Of a DNA stretch of 64,000 nt, positions 20,105 through 30,310 are shown piece after piece. The stretch comes from Tsukamurella sputi. Its GTDB lineage: Bacteria; Actinomycetota; Actinomycetes; Mycobacteriales; Mycobacteriaceae. The notes below the pieces were generated by a model. It was given only the letters and a program-made list of their open reading frames with translations, searched no databases and had not been told where the DNA came from. Each line of letters starts with the position of its first letter. Positions within the stretch are counted from its first letter, which is position 1. The DNA lies in assembly GCF_007858445.1 (NCBI RefSeq), contig NZ_VIGV01000012.1, forward strand, positions 44,803 through 108,802. Direction: 5' to 3'. A program made the translations under genes and the position numbers.

Positions 20105-20115
20105 CATATGTTCGA
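20100..20115 (-). promoter_or_regulatory. LexA-like SOS box upstream of the HNH gene
   Basis: On the minus strand the site reads TCGAACATATGTATGA. Against the mycobacterial SOS consensus TCGAAC-N4-GTTCGA it matches 10 of 12 defined positions, with a perfect left half. It lies 7 nt before the ATG and overlaps the putative -10. A separate 12-bp palindrome, ATGTTCGAACAT (20108-20119), overlaps it. Confidence 0.6.
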
Positions 20116-20163
20116 ACATTGTCGCCACAATTCCTACGCCAACGCCGAACAAACCGGGCCGGG

Positions 20164-21441
20164 TCATTCGTATCGATCGTTCAGGTACACCGCCAGATCG
20201 GCGCGAATCCTGGCCGTCTGTTCGGGGACGTCGAAGCCGTAGATGCCGTACACAGCGAGGAACTCCCGGAACACCTCCGGCACCATCCTCTCGTATCCCT
20301 TGTCCCACAACGGCTTTCCTTGCTCGAGAACGTCATCGTCGACGATCGCACGGTACGCCGCCATCTCGACGATCGCGATCGCCTCGTCGCGCTCATCCTC
20401 GTCGTAGTCGATCTCGGCGGCCGCACGCTCCATGATCGGGTCGATGTCGGAGTGACATGCATCGTTCGACGCCATCGCCAGCTCCGTCCAGGCCTCCCCC
20501 GCTCCCGGGAGGCCGACGAAGAACGCTGCCGCGGCGCCCGGCACGGCGCCCGATCGGATCAGCTCGTGCCGATACGCGGCGATGAGGTGTCGAGCGCGCA
20601 CCATCGGGTCCTCGAACCTCTGCCCAACCCCCTCGGGGAGCGGCGGGGCGTACCGGGTGTTGAAGACGTCGGCGATCTCGGCGCGCAGCCCGCTGGCCTG
20701 CTCCGCGAGACAGTACAGACGTGGATCGTCCTTCGCGAGCAACGTACGCACTGGCTGCGCGGGTGGCGCCAAGAATTCGACGGTGGCCAGTCGCAGACCG
20801 GGATCCGTGCTGCACAGTGCGGTGTAGATCAACCGCTCCACCGCTTCCGCCAGCTCCTCGTCCGGCGTCGGCGCGTAGCCGATGGAGTGCGCAGCACGAG
20901 CGACGGCGGCGTCCAGCCCGTCACCGCTCACCGCGGCGAGGTCCGCCCAGGCACCATCGGACAGCAGAGGTGCGAGGCTAGCGGCGAGTCCCGGGACGTA
21001 CTCGGCCGGGATCATGCCGCGGCGGTATGCGGCGATCACGTATCGAGCGCGGATCGTCGGGTTCGCGAAGTGCGCGTGCACCGTCTCGGAGAAGCGCGCG
21101 ACCGGGACTCGTGCCGCCCGTAGCGAGGTCGGGCTCCGTGTCACGCTCACCGGGGCAGGACGGCGCCGACGTCTCATCGCGGCGATGATCTCGGGGACGA
21201 ATGCGACGGGCGCCACGCCGACACCGGATATCACCGCGTCGACGAACGGCGGAAGGTCGGGCCATACAGCATCACTCGCCGAGGTGACGAGAACCATCCA
21301 CACCAGAGTCACGACGATGCCGAGTATCCAGTCCCGCCACGTTGTACGACCGGGATACGTGCGGGCGAGGTTCGTCGACAGCGGAATGAGAACCATGAAG
21401 ACGATCGCGAACCCGACTGCCAGACCGCCGAAGTGCATCAT
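20164..21441 (-). CDS. unknown membrane protein with a duplicated C-terminal domain
   Basis: I do not recognise this 425-residue protein. The start chosen overlaps the upstream stop (ATGATG), giving an N-terminus with three hydrophobic segments (about 5-25, 38-55, 64-85) followed by a soluble part. The soluble part holds two related units of about 100 residues: the first has ARYVIAAYRRGMIPAEYVPG, the second ARHLIAAYRHELIRSGAVPG, and both continue to an acidic helical stretch with an ERAA/EAVER-like motif. Codon use looks less GC-rich than in neighbouring housekeeping genes. With the overlapping gene before it, it forms a two-gene operon beside the 13E12 element. Confidence 0.7.
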   Translation of the reverse strand: MMHFGGLAVGFAIVFMVLIPLSTNLARTYPGRTTWRDWILGIVVTLVWMVLVTSASDAVWPDLPPFVDAVISGVGVAPVAFVPEIIAAMRRRRRPAPVSVTRSPTSLRAARVPVARFSETVHAHFANPTIRARYVIAAYRRGMIPAEYVPGLAASLAPLLSDGAWADLAAVSGDGLDAAVARAAHSIGYAPTPDEELAEAVERLIYTALCSTDPGLRLATVEFLAPPAQPVRTLLAKDDPRLYCLAEQASGLRAEIADVFNTRYAPPLPEGVGQRFEDPMVRARHLIAAYRHELIRSGAVPGAAAAFFVGLPGAGEAWTELAMASNDACHSDIDPIMERAAAEIDYDEDERDEAIAIVEMAAYRAIVDDDVLEQGKPLWDKGYERMVPEVFREFLAVYGIYGFDVPEQTARIRADLAVYLNDRYE

Positions 21442-22121
21442 GCCGGCACCGCCACGCCGAAGCGTGCGGTGAGGGTCGCGCCGCCGTACTGACGGAAGTC
21501 GCGATCGACAGACGGGTCCCACTGCTTGTCCCCACTGGATTGGAACGGTGCCACGAGCCAGGGAATGGTCCCCGAGAGCGTCGGCGTGGCCACGCACCAC
21601 CCTTTGACCGCGGTCGCGTAGAAGATCAACCGCGACCACTCGACGTACTCGCCCGAATCCAGGGCTCGGAACACCCAGTAGGCGATGACGTCCGACGCCG
21701 TCTCGGGCGTCGGCGGGTACGCCTCGGTGATCCCGGCGAGTTCACGCTGGAAGTCGTCGGAGGCGAAGTGCTCCCGCGCCGCCGGCGGGATCGCCGCGCG
21801 CGCCGAACGACGCCCGTCGGCGTCCTCGCGACGCCAACGGCGAGTTCGGAAGTAGCTCCGCGGCACCATGATCCCCACGGCGATCACGTTGAGTGTCATG
21901 GTGCACGCCGCGTGGCCGAACGAGGTCTGCGGATCGACGACGAAGACCAGCAACAAGCTGATGACGAGGCCGACCCCGTATCCGAGGACGACGTCGGACG
22001 GCCGGAGCTGAAGTCGTTCCTTGCGGGTCGTCCACGCGAAGGCGCCGACGACGAGCAGCGTCGGCGCCAGCACGACCAGCGTGCCCGCGAGATACGAGTC
22101 CCACCACCCCGATCGACCCAT
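21438..22121 (-). CDS. unknown three-helix membrane protein
   Basis: I do not recognise this 227-residue protein. It has three hydrophobic segments (about 9-28, 45-63, 70-88) and a basic loop (FRTRRWRRE), then a C-terminal domain of about 120 residues rich in aromatic residues. The gene overlaps the next by 4 nt, so the two products are probably made in step and may form a membrane complex. A TAAACT hexamer 7 nt before the ATG suggests a leaderless transcript. The location in a patch absent from the matching M. tuberculosis order suggests acquired or lineage-specific genes. Confidence 0.65.
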   Translation of the reverse strand: MGRSGWWDSYLAGTLVVLAPTLLVVGAFAWTTRKERLQLRPSDVVLGYGVGLVISLLLVFVVDPQTSFGHAACTMTLNVIAVGIMVPRSYFRTRRWRREDADGRRSARAAIPPAAREHFASDDFQRELAGITEAYPPTPETASDVIAYWVFRALDSGEYVEWSRLIFYATAVKGWCVATPTLSGTIPWLVAPFQSSGDKQWDPSVDRDFRQYGGATLTARFGVAVPA

Positions 22122-22128
22122 GATCGAA

Positions 22129-22134
22129 AGTTTA
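22129..22134 (-). promoter_or_regulatory. -10 element TAAACT, leaderless start
   Basis: TAAACT ends 7 nt before the ATG of the three-helix membrane protein on the minus strand. There is no Shine-Dalgarno between them, which fits a leaderless mRNA for the two-gene operon. Confidence 0.5.
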
Positions 22135-22169
22135 GACTATCGAAGTCCGCAGTGACGTCGTTACAGCAC

Positions 22170-22206
22170 GCTCTCCGACGAACCGCTCGTCCCGAGGACC
22201 GAGAGC
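22170..22206 (-). terminator. nested hairpin after gcvP
   Basis: GCTCTC (22170-22175) pairs with GAGAGC (22201-22206), and inside it GACGA pairs with TCGTC. The structure directly follows the gcvP stop on the minus strand and could end that transcript. The stem is interrupted, so the call is moderate. Confidence 0.4.
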
Positions 22207-22207
22207 G

Positions 22208-25027
<2,820 letters not shown>

Positions 25028-25089
25028 TGGGGACCTCCGGGCCGGGTGCCCTCTCCCTCAGTCGCCGGCGGCTCCAGAGGCGCCCAACC

Positions 25090-25186
25090 CACGTGGTCCT
25101 GGTGCCTGAGAGATTGACGGAGAGGTGTTGCTCCTTCGGCGCCCGTGGGCCCCGTGCTCGACGGTGCCCGCTGGGCTCTCCCACGC
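25090..25186 (-). promoter_or_regulatory. glycine riboswitch (single aptamer visible)
   Basis: Read on the minus strand, the leader has GGGAGAG, then GCGCCGAAGGAGCAA and CTCTCAGGCACCAGGA, which are the conserved core of the glycine aptamer. It stands directly upstream of gcvP, the expected glycine-induced target. I cannot find a second GCCGAAGG-GCAA core in the remaining 60 nt, so this looks like a singlet rather than a tandem aptamer. Confidence 0.92.
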
Positions 25187-25243
25187 GGTGTTGCGACGCA
25201 CGGTGATTCTAACGCATTTCAGCAGGACGCCCGTACGGTGACG

Positions 25244-26434
25244 TCAGGCGGGGAGTCGGGACTCCACGACCGCCACCGCGGCGTCCAATCCGCCCAGCTC
25301 GGCGAGCTCGGCCGACAGTTCCTGCGCTCGGCCCGTCAGCGCGAGCGCGGCGTCGCACGGCTCCCCCAGCGATGCACCGGACAGCTCCTCCGGCGCCGGC
25401 ACCGCGATCCCCGCGGCGGCGAGCATCGTCGCGTTCTCGAACTGGTCCGCGGCCTGCGGCGCGGTCACGACGGGCGTGCCGGTCAGCATCGCCTCGCTGC
25501 TGCCGCCCATGCCCGCGTGGGTGACGAAGACGTCGGTCTCCTCCAGCACCGCGACCTGATCGATCCAGGGATGAACCTCGACGTTCGGCGGTACCGAGCC
25601 GTCGGAGGCGGTCACCGTCGACGGATCGGTGCGTCCCCCGACCTGCAGGATCACCCGCCAGTCGGGTCGCGCCGCGGCGAGGTCGCACGCCGCGCGATAG
25701 GTCGCGGGCTGATCGGTGAAGGCGGAGCCGAAGGAGACCAGGAGGGTGGTCCGGTCGTCCCGCTCCCCCGACGGTGCCGGATCCGGCAGGCGTCGCGCCG
25801 GACCGGTGAAGGTGTAGACGGTGCGATCGACCTTCTCGCTGTTCGGCTGCATCGAGGGCGCGATGAGCACGAGCGACCGTTCCGGCTTGCCCAGCAGGTC
25901 CAGGCACGGTTCGTCGATGCCGTAGGAGGCGACGAGCCGGTCCTGGCGCGCGAGCATCTCGACGCCGCGCGGATCGGCGCGCAGCCCGTCGTAGAAGTCC
26001 GCCATGTCCTCCTCGTAGCCCCGCCAGGCGACGTAAGTCGGTGAGATCTGCAGCGCCGGGACGCCCCAGGTGCGGGCGAGCACGACGCTCATCGCGCCGG
26101 CGATGTCGTAGAGGATCAGGTCGGGGCGGTCGTCCTCGTAGAGCGCGAACCACTGCGGCAGTTGATTCTCGTACTCGTCGGCGAAGACGGTGAGCTGGTC
26201 GATCACGTCGCCGGCGAAGGCCTCGTCGTCCCCCTCGGAGGCCGCTTCGCCGATCGCGGGGATGACCGAGCGGTAGGGCTTGAGCTCGGCCCCGGTCGCC
26301 TCGATGACCGTTCGCATGGACGGATCGTTGGCGTAGGTGACGCGGTGTCCGCGGCGCACGAGCTCGGCAAGCAGGTCCAGGGCGGGCAGGACGTGCCCTG
26401 GGGCGGGGATCGAGAACATCGCAATATGGGCCAT
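25244..26434 (-). CDS. MGT-family (macrolide-type) UDP-glycosyltransferase
   Basis: A 396-residue GT-B glycosyltransferase of family GT1. The N-terminus (MFSIPAPGHVLPALDLL) and the C-terminal nucleotide-sugar region (HPWIDQVAVL, then THAGMGGSSEAMLTGTPVV, then PQAADQFENA) match macrolide glycosyltransferases, which inactivate antibiotics or decorate lipids and polyketides. I used the ATG that has TAGTTT 7 nt upstream; a TTG nine bases earlier is weaker. It runs on the same strand as gcvP but upstream of its riboswitch. The acceptor is unknown. It is not part of the type III PKS operon. Confidence 0.87.
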   Translation of the reverse strand: MAHIAMFSIPAPGHVLPALDLLAELVRRGHRVTYANDPSMRTVIEATGAELKPYRSVIPAIGEAASEGDDEAFAGDVIDQLTVFADEYENQLPQWFALYEDDRPDLILYDIAGAMSVVLARTWGVPALQISPTYVAWRGYEEDMADFYDGLRADPRGVEMLARQDRLVASYGIDEPCLDLLGKPERSLVLIAPSMQPNSEKVDRTVYTFTGPARRLPDPAPSGERDDRTTLLVSFGSAFTDQPATYRAACDLAAARPDWRVILQVGGRTDPSTVTASDGSVPPNVEVHPWIDQVAVLEETDVFVTHAGMGGSSEAMLTGTPVVTAPQAADQFENATMLAAAGIAVPAPEELSGASLGEPCDAALALTGRAQELSAELAELGGLDAAVAVVESRLPA

Positions 26435-26441
26435 ATCACCC

Positions 26442-26447
26442 AAACTA
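26442..26447 (-). promoter_or_regulatory. -10 element TAGTTT, leaderless start
   Basis: TAGTTT ends 7 nt before the glycosyltransferase ATG on the minus strand. There is no Shine-Dalgarno, so a leaderless transcript is likely. Confidence 0.45.
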
Positions 26448-26490
26448 GACGACGAACCCGTAGCGCGTCGAACGAATTACGGGGAGGTGG

Positions 26491-27105
26491 CTACCCGGTG
26501 GCGCGGGCGCGGTTACGACGGCGCGAGGCCAGCTCGTCCTCGGGGGCGGCCTCGGCGGCGACACCGTCGGCGCGCTCGCCGGGGAAGTCGGCGATGGTAC
26601 CGGTGAGCTCGCGCATCGCGCCGGAGACCGCGATGCCGAAGACGCCCTGGCCGTGCTGCAGCAGGTCGACGACCTCCTCGGCGCTGGTGCACTCGTAGAC
26701 GGTGGTGCCGTCGGAGAACAGGGTGATCCGGGCGAGGTCCTCGACACCGCGCTGGCGGAGGTGATCGACGGCCACGCGGATGTTCTGCAGCGAGATGCCG
26801 GTGTCGAGCAGGCGCTTGACGATCTTCAGCACCAGCACGTCCTTGAAGGAGTAGAGGCGCTGCGTGCCGGATCCACCCGCGCTACGGATCGACGGGACGA
26901 CCAGCGACGTACGCGCCCAGTAGTCGAGCTGGCGGTAGGTGATGCCGGCGATCTGGCAGGCGCTGGGGCCGCGGTAGCCGAGCAGCTCGTCCGGGATGGT
27001 GTCGTTCGGGAACAGGCCCGGAGCGATGTCCTCGAGCGAACCCTGAGTGCCCGCGGCGGAATCCGCCTGCGGCGCGTTCTGCCCGGTGCCGTCCTGATCG
27101 GTCAC
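26491..27105 (-). CDS. MerR-family regulator (Rv1830 type)
   Basis: A 204-residue MerR-type protein: the helix-turn-helix with wing is at about residues 45-115 (GYRGPSACQIAGITYRQLDY, then TQRLYSFKDVLVLKIVKRLL). A conserved C-terminal block follows, with DGTTVYECTSAEEVVDLL. It corresponds to Rv1830, reported as a regulator of cell division genes. The GTG start has AGGGAG at proper spacing and lies about 30 nt after a TACTCT hexamer; an ATG 15 nt earlier is possible. It sits in the conserved order with the bifunctional nuclease, the second MerR gene, garA and gcvH. It lacks MerR metal-binding cysteines, so a metal-sensing role is unlikely. Confidence 0.87.
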   Translation of the reverse strand: MTDQDGTGQNAPQADSAAGTQGSLEDIAPGLFPNDTIPDELLGYRGPSACQIAGITYRQLDYWARTSLVVPSIRSAGGSGTQRLYSFKDVLVLKIVKRLLDTGISLQNIRVAVDHLRQRGVEDLARITLFSDGTTVYECTSAEEVVDLLQHGQGVFGIAVSGAMRELTGTIADFPGERADGVAAEAAPEDELASRRRNRARATG

Positions 27106-27139
27106 TGCCGTCTCCCTCATGAGGTCCGTGCGCACTCTC

Positions 27140-27145
27140 AGAGTA
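27140..27145 (-). promoter_or_regulatory. candidate -10 element TACTCT for the Rv1830-type gene
   Basis: TACTCT on the minus strand lies 34 nt before the GTG start, leaving room for a short leader that contains the AGGGAG ribosome-binding site. No clear -35 is visible. Confidence 0.35.
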
Positions 27146-27308
27146 CGCCTGCCGCGTGGAGGCCGTCGGTGTAATTCCCTCGGTGCCATTTCGCGGTGTT
27201 CGGCGTGAACGCTATGGCGCGGAGGGCGCCGAATCAACGCGACACACCGATACCCTCAAGTTGAAGTTGAGGTCGAGATCGAATCGTGACCTCCCCGCCG
27301 CGACCGGA

Positions 27309-27827
27309 TCAGGAATCTCCGGGCGCCTTGAAGTCGTCCGCGGAGATCGAGTCGAGGAACTCCTTGAACGCCTCGACCTCCTCGTCGGCGGGCGGTTCCT
27401 CATCGGATTCGGTTGCCTGCGAATCGATCTCCTCGTCCGGAAGGAGCAGACCGGCCTCGGCGAGCACCTCCTCGTCGGCGAAGATCGGCACCTCCAGCCG
27501 CACCGCCATCGCGATGGAGTCCGACGGACGGGCTGAGACCGTCTCGTCACCGTCGAGCACGAGATCGGCGTAGAAGGTGCCCTCCTGCAGCCCCGTGATG
27601 CGCACCTCGGTGAGGGAACGTCCCAGAGTCTCGAGCAGATCGGCGATGAGGTCGTGGGTCAGCGGCCGGCGCGGTTCGACGCCCTGCAGCTTGATGGCGA
27701 TCGCGGTGGCCTCGCCCTGCCCGATCCAGATGGGCAGGTACCGGGGACCGGAGACTTCGCGCAGGAGCAGCACCGGATCGTTCTGCGGCGGGTCCATCCG
27801 GATGCCCGCGACGGTCATCTCGATCAT
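27309..27827 (-). CDS. bifunctional nuclease family protein (DUF151)
   Basis: A 172-residue protein with a DUF151 domain over residues 1-130: LREVSGPRYLPIWIGQGEA, then RPLTHDL and ARPSDSIAMAVRLEVPIF. Plant and mycobacterial relatives are called bifunctional nucleases with reported RNase/DNase activity. The C-terminal 40 residues are highly acidic (DEE, SDEEPP) and probably disordered. It is the Rv1829 equivalent and lies between the two MerR genes as in M. tuberculosis. Family assignment is firm; the physiological substrate is unknown. Confidence 0.9.
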   Translation of the reverse strand: MIEMTVAGIRMDPPQNDPVLLLREVSGPRYLPIWIGQGEATAIAIKLQGVEPRRPLTHDLIADLLETLGRSLTEVRITGLQEGTFYADLVLDGDETVSARPSDSIAMAVRLEVPIFADEEVLAEAGLLLPDEEIDSQATESDEEPPADEEVEAFKEFLDSISADDFKAPGDS

Positions 27828-27896
27828 GCCTTCAGCTTACCGGCGCGGGTGCGCCCGCGAACCGCGGACACCGCAGGAGCGTGGACTCCGGCAGGC

Positions 27897-28631
27897 TCAG
27901 CGCACGGCGTCCTTCACAGCGGCCTTCACCAACTGGGTATGGAAGGTGACCGAGAGGGCCGCCAGCTCACGCACCAGCTCGGCGGCGCGCTCGGCCGCAC
28001 CCGCGTCGCCGCCGCGCGCGACGGGATTGGCGATCTGCGCGATGAGCCCGGCCTCGCGGTCGGCCGAGGTCTTGAAGGCGCGCAGGTGCCGGGCCTCGAG
28101 CCCGTACTCGGCGAGGGCCTTGGCGGCCTGTACCAGTGCCACCGCGTCCTCGTCGAAGAAGCCCGCCTTGCCGGAGGTGAGGAGCGCCGAGCGCTCCAAC
28201 TCTCGGAGGAAGGCCTCGTCGGCACCCGAACGGGCGAGCAGGTCCGCGCGGCTGATCCGGGTCTGCCGGCGCGCGGAGAAGTCGGTGGCGGGCGCCGTCT
28301 TCGACGACACCGCCGCGAGGGCGCGGGGTGCGCGCGGAGCTGGGCCCTCGACGGCCTCGCCCCGATCGTGGGCGTCCAGCTGCTCCTTGATGATCTTCAG
28401 CGGCAGGTAGTAGTCGCGCTGCGCGGTGAGCACGTACTTGAGCCGCTCACAATCCTTCGGCGAGAACCGCCGGTACCCCGACGGGGAGCGGTCGGGCGTG
28501 ACCAACCCCTCCGACTCGAGGAATCGGATCTTGGAGATGGTCACGTCCGGGAACTCGTCACGAAGACGTTCGAGGACGGCCCCGATCGACATCGCGCTCG
28601 GGGCCGCCGATTCCTGGCGTGGGGCCGTCAC
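27897..28631 (-). CDS. ftsR: MerR-family regulator FtsR (Rv1828 type)
   Basis: A 244-residue protein with a winged-helix MerR domain at residues 12-85 (TISKIRFLESEGLVTPDR, SGYRRFSPKDCERL) and a C-terminal helical region of its own. It corresponds to Rv1828 and to corynebacterial FtsR, which activates ftsZ. It starts 5 nt after the garA stop, so the two are probably co-transcribed. The domain order and neighbourhood (garA, gcvH) match the family closely. A direct role at ftsZ here is inferred. Confidence 0.9.
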   Translation of the reverse strand: MTAPRQESAAPSAMSIGAVLERLRDEFPDVTISKIRFLESEGLVTPDRSPSGYRRFSPKDCERLKYVLTAQRDYYLPLKIIKEQLDAHDRGEAVEGPAPRAPRALAAVSSKTAPATDFSARRQTRISRADLLARSGADEAFLRELERSALLTSGKAGFFDEDAVALVQAAKALAEYGLEARHLRAFKTSADREAGLIAQIANPVARGGDAGAAERAAELVRELAALSVTFHTQLVKAAVKDAVR

Positions 28632-28636
28632 AGGGG

Positions 28637-29077
28637 TCAGCCGGCCGCCGGGACGAAGAAGACCAGCCGGAACTTGCCGATCTGGACCTCATCGCCGTGG
28701 GCGAGCGGAGAGGCATCCACCGGCTCGCGGTTGACGTACGTGCCGTTGAGGCTGCCCACGTCGACCACGGTGAAGCCGCCCTCGACCGAGCGGAACTCCG
28801 CGTGCCGGCGCGAGACGGTGACGTCGTCGAGGAAGATGTCGCTGTCCGGGTGGCGCCCGGCGGAGGTGGTCTCCTGGTCCAGCAGGAAGCGGGAACCCGC
28901 GTTCGGGCCGCGCTTGACCACGAGCAGGGCCGCGCCGGCCGGGAGGTTCTCGAGGCCCTGGACGGGCGCATCGCTCTCGGACCCGCCGGAGGCGTCCATC
29001 TCGCGGATGATGTCGGCGCGGAACACCGAAGTGGTCTCAACGGGGGCCGATTCGTTGCCCTTGTCGTTCTCGCTCAC
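28637..29077 (-). CDS. garA: GarA, FHA-domain metabolic switch protein
   Basis: A 146-residue protein. The N-terminal tail carries the ETTSVFRADI motif, whose two threonines are the PknB/PknG phosphorylation sites in GarA/OdhI. Residues about 50-140 are a forkhead-associated domain (GRHPDSDIFLDDVTVSRRHA, then LNGTYVN). Unphosphorylated GarA inhibits 2-oxoglutarate decarboxylase and NAD-glutamate dehydrogenase and activates glutamate synthase; phosphorylation makes the tail bind its own FHA domain. GTG is preceded by AAGGAG. Its location between gcvH and ftsR matches Rv1827. Confidence 0.96.
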   Translation of the reverse strand: MSENDKGNESAPVETTSVFRADIIREMDASGGSESDAPVQGLENLPAGAALLVVKRGPNAGSRFLLDQETTSAGRHPDSDIFLDDVTVSRRHAEFRSVEGGFTVVDVGSLNGTYVNREPVDASPLAHGDEVQIGKFRLVFFVPAAG

Positions 29078-29143
29078 ATCGCTCCTTCGTCAGTGATTAC
29101 TGCACAGGTCTGTAGTTCACGACACCTGATGGACGTACCGTCC

Positions 29144-29153
29144 ACGGTACCGT
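29144..29153. promoter_or_regulatory. palindrome ACGGTACCGT between gcvH and garA
   Basis: A perfect 10-bp palindrome, with a related TACCGT copy 10 nt to its left, lies about 65 nt before the garA start. It could be part of a regulator site for garA. No known consensus matches, so this is only a candidate. Confidence 0.25.
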
Positions 29154-29214
29154 GCCGGGCGCCTCGGAGGCGGCCGGATTCGGCGGCTCTAAAGCCGTTC
29201 TAAGGAAAGGCGTT

Positions 29215-29619
29215 CTACGCTTCGGCGGTGAGGGTCTTGTAGGCGTCCGCGTCGAGCAGCTCGCCCAGCGCGGTCTCCAGGTCCTCGGGAGACGCGGCCT
29301 CGATCTCCACGATCCAGCCCTCTCCGTAGGGGTCCGAGTTGATCAGGTCGGGGCTCGAGTCGAGCTCACCGTTGATCGCCACGACGGTGCCCGCCAGCGG
29401 CGCGTAGATGTCGGAGACGCTCTTGGTGGACTCGACCTCCGCGAACGAATCGCCCGAAGCGACCTCGGCGTCGTCCTCGGGCAGCTGCACGAAGACCACG
29501 TCACCCAGCTGATCCTGCGCGAAATCGGTGATCCCGATCCGCACCACCGTCTCGCTCTTCTTCAGCAGCCACTCGTGATCGGGGGTGTACAGCAGTTCTC
29601 CGGGGAAGCTGGCACTCAA
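29215..29619 (-). CDS. gcvH: glycine cleavage system H protein
   Basis: The 134-residue H protein has the lipoyl-lysine motif EVESTKSVSDIYAPL with Lys near residue 66. It carries the aminomethyl group from GcvP to the T protein and then re-oxidises through lipoamide dehydrogenase. The start is TTG, with AAAGGA about 9 nt upstream; no ATG or GTG fits the conserved N-terminus. It lies upstream of garA on the same strand, as in Rv1826-Rv1827. The separate riboswitch at gcvP means GcvH may be regulated independently. Confidence 0.95.
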   Translation of the reverse strand: MSASFPGELLYTPDHEWLLKKSETVVRIGITDFAQDQLGDVVFVQLPEDDAEVASGDSFAEVESTKSVSDIYAPLAGTVVAINGELDSSPDLINSDPYGEGWIVEIEAASPEDLETALGELLDADAYKTLTAEA

Positions 29620-29702
29620 CGGGGACGTCCTTTCGCGAGGGCTGTGCGGGGCCGCGCAGCGGATTACAACTTAGTGGGCGGCACGAGGATTGAGCAACAC
29701 AC

Positions 29703-29724
29703 CCCCGGGTTACCGCACCCGGGG
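29703..29724 (-). terminator. hairpin across the end of the phosphatidyltransferase gene
   Basis: CCCCGGGT and ACCCGGGG form perfect 8-bp arms with a 6-nt loop that contains part of the TAA stop codon. On the minus strand it follows the secA2 and CDP-alcohol phosphatidyltransferase genes and separates them from gcvH. Confidence 0.6.
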
Positions 29725-30303
29725 CAGGTCACGCACCACGAGCACCGTCTGCCACCAGTACAGCACCAGGGTCCACCAGTACATGCCCAGGCCCCAGATC
29801 AGGAACGCCCAGCCCAGCGGATGCATGACCGCACCGAGCCCGTTGTCGAAGGTGCCCGCGAGCAGCATCGGCAAGGCGTACATCAGGGCCATGGTCGCGG
29901 CCTTGCCGAGGTACAGCGTGGGCAGTGCCGTCAGGCCGCGACTGCGCAGGAAGGGCACCGTACCGGCGAGCACGACTTCGCGGCCGATGAGCAAGCCGAT
30001 CACCCACCAGGGCAGGATCCCGCGGATGCCGAAGGCGATCGGGATCGCGATCATGTAGAGCCGGTCCGCGGCGGGGTCCAGCAACTCCCCCAGCCGCGTC
30101 TGCTGGTTGAGCAGCCGGGCGAGCTTGCCGTCGAGCCAGTCCGTGAACCCGGACACCATGAGGACCACCAGCGCCCATGCGTCGCTGTGCCGCACCAGGA
30201 GCAGCCAGAGGAACAGCGGCACCCCGAGCAGACGCAGCACACTGAGCGCGTTGGGCACGTTCAGGGGGCTCGCTCGCCGTTCCGGGGCCGACGGTGCGCT
30301 CAC
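29710..30303 (-). CDS. CDP-alcohol phosphatidyltransferase (PgsA-like)
   Basis: A 197-residue membrane enzyme with the complete CDP-alcohol phosphotransferase motif: DWLDGKLARLLNQQTRLGEL followed by LDPAADR, giving DG-x2-AR-x8-G-x3-D-x3-D. About five hydrophobic segments follow the usual pattern. The family joins a CDP-diacylglycerol and an alcohol such as glycerol-3-phosphate or inositol phosphate in the inner membrane. It corresponds to Rv1822 (pgsA2), whose alcohol substrate is less certain than that of PgsA1 or PgsA3. It starts 7 nt after secA2 ends, so the two are an operon. Confidence 0.9.
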   Translation of the reverse strand: MSAPSAPERRASPLNVPNALSVLRLLGVPLFLWLLLVRHSDAWALVVLMVSGFTDWLDGKLARLLNQQTRLGELLDPAADRLYMIAIPIAFGIRGILPWWVIGLLIGREVVLAGTVPFLRSRGLTALPTLYLGKAATMALMYALPMLLAGTFDNGLGAVMHPLGWAFLIWGLGMYWWTLVLYWWQTVLVVRDLPRVR

Positions 30304-30310
30304 GTCCCGC

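Noticed and set aside
25040-25085. Second glycine aptamer between the riboswitch and gcvP
   Set aside because: The GCCGAAGG-GCAA core is absent; only GC-rich linker and the ribosome-binding site region are seen.
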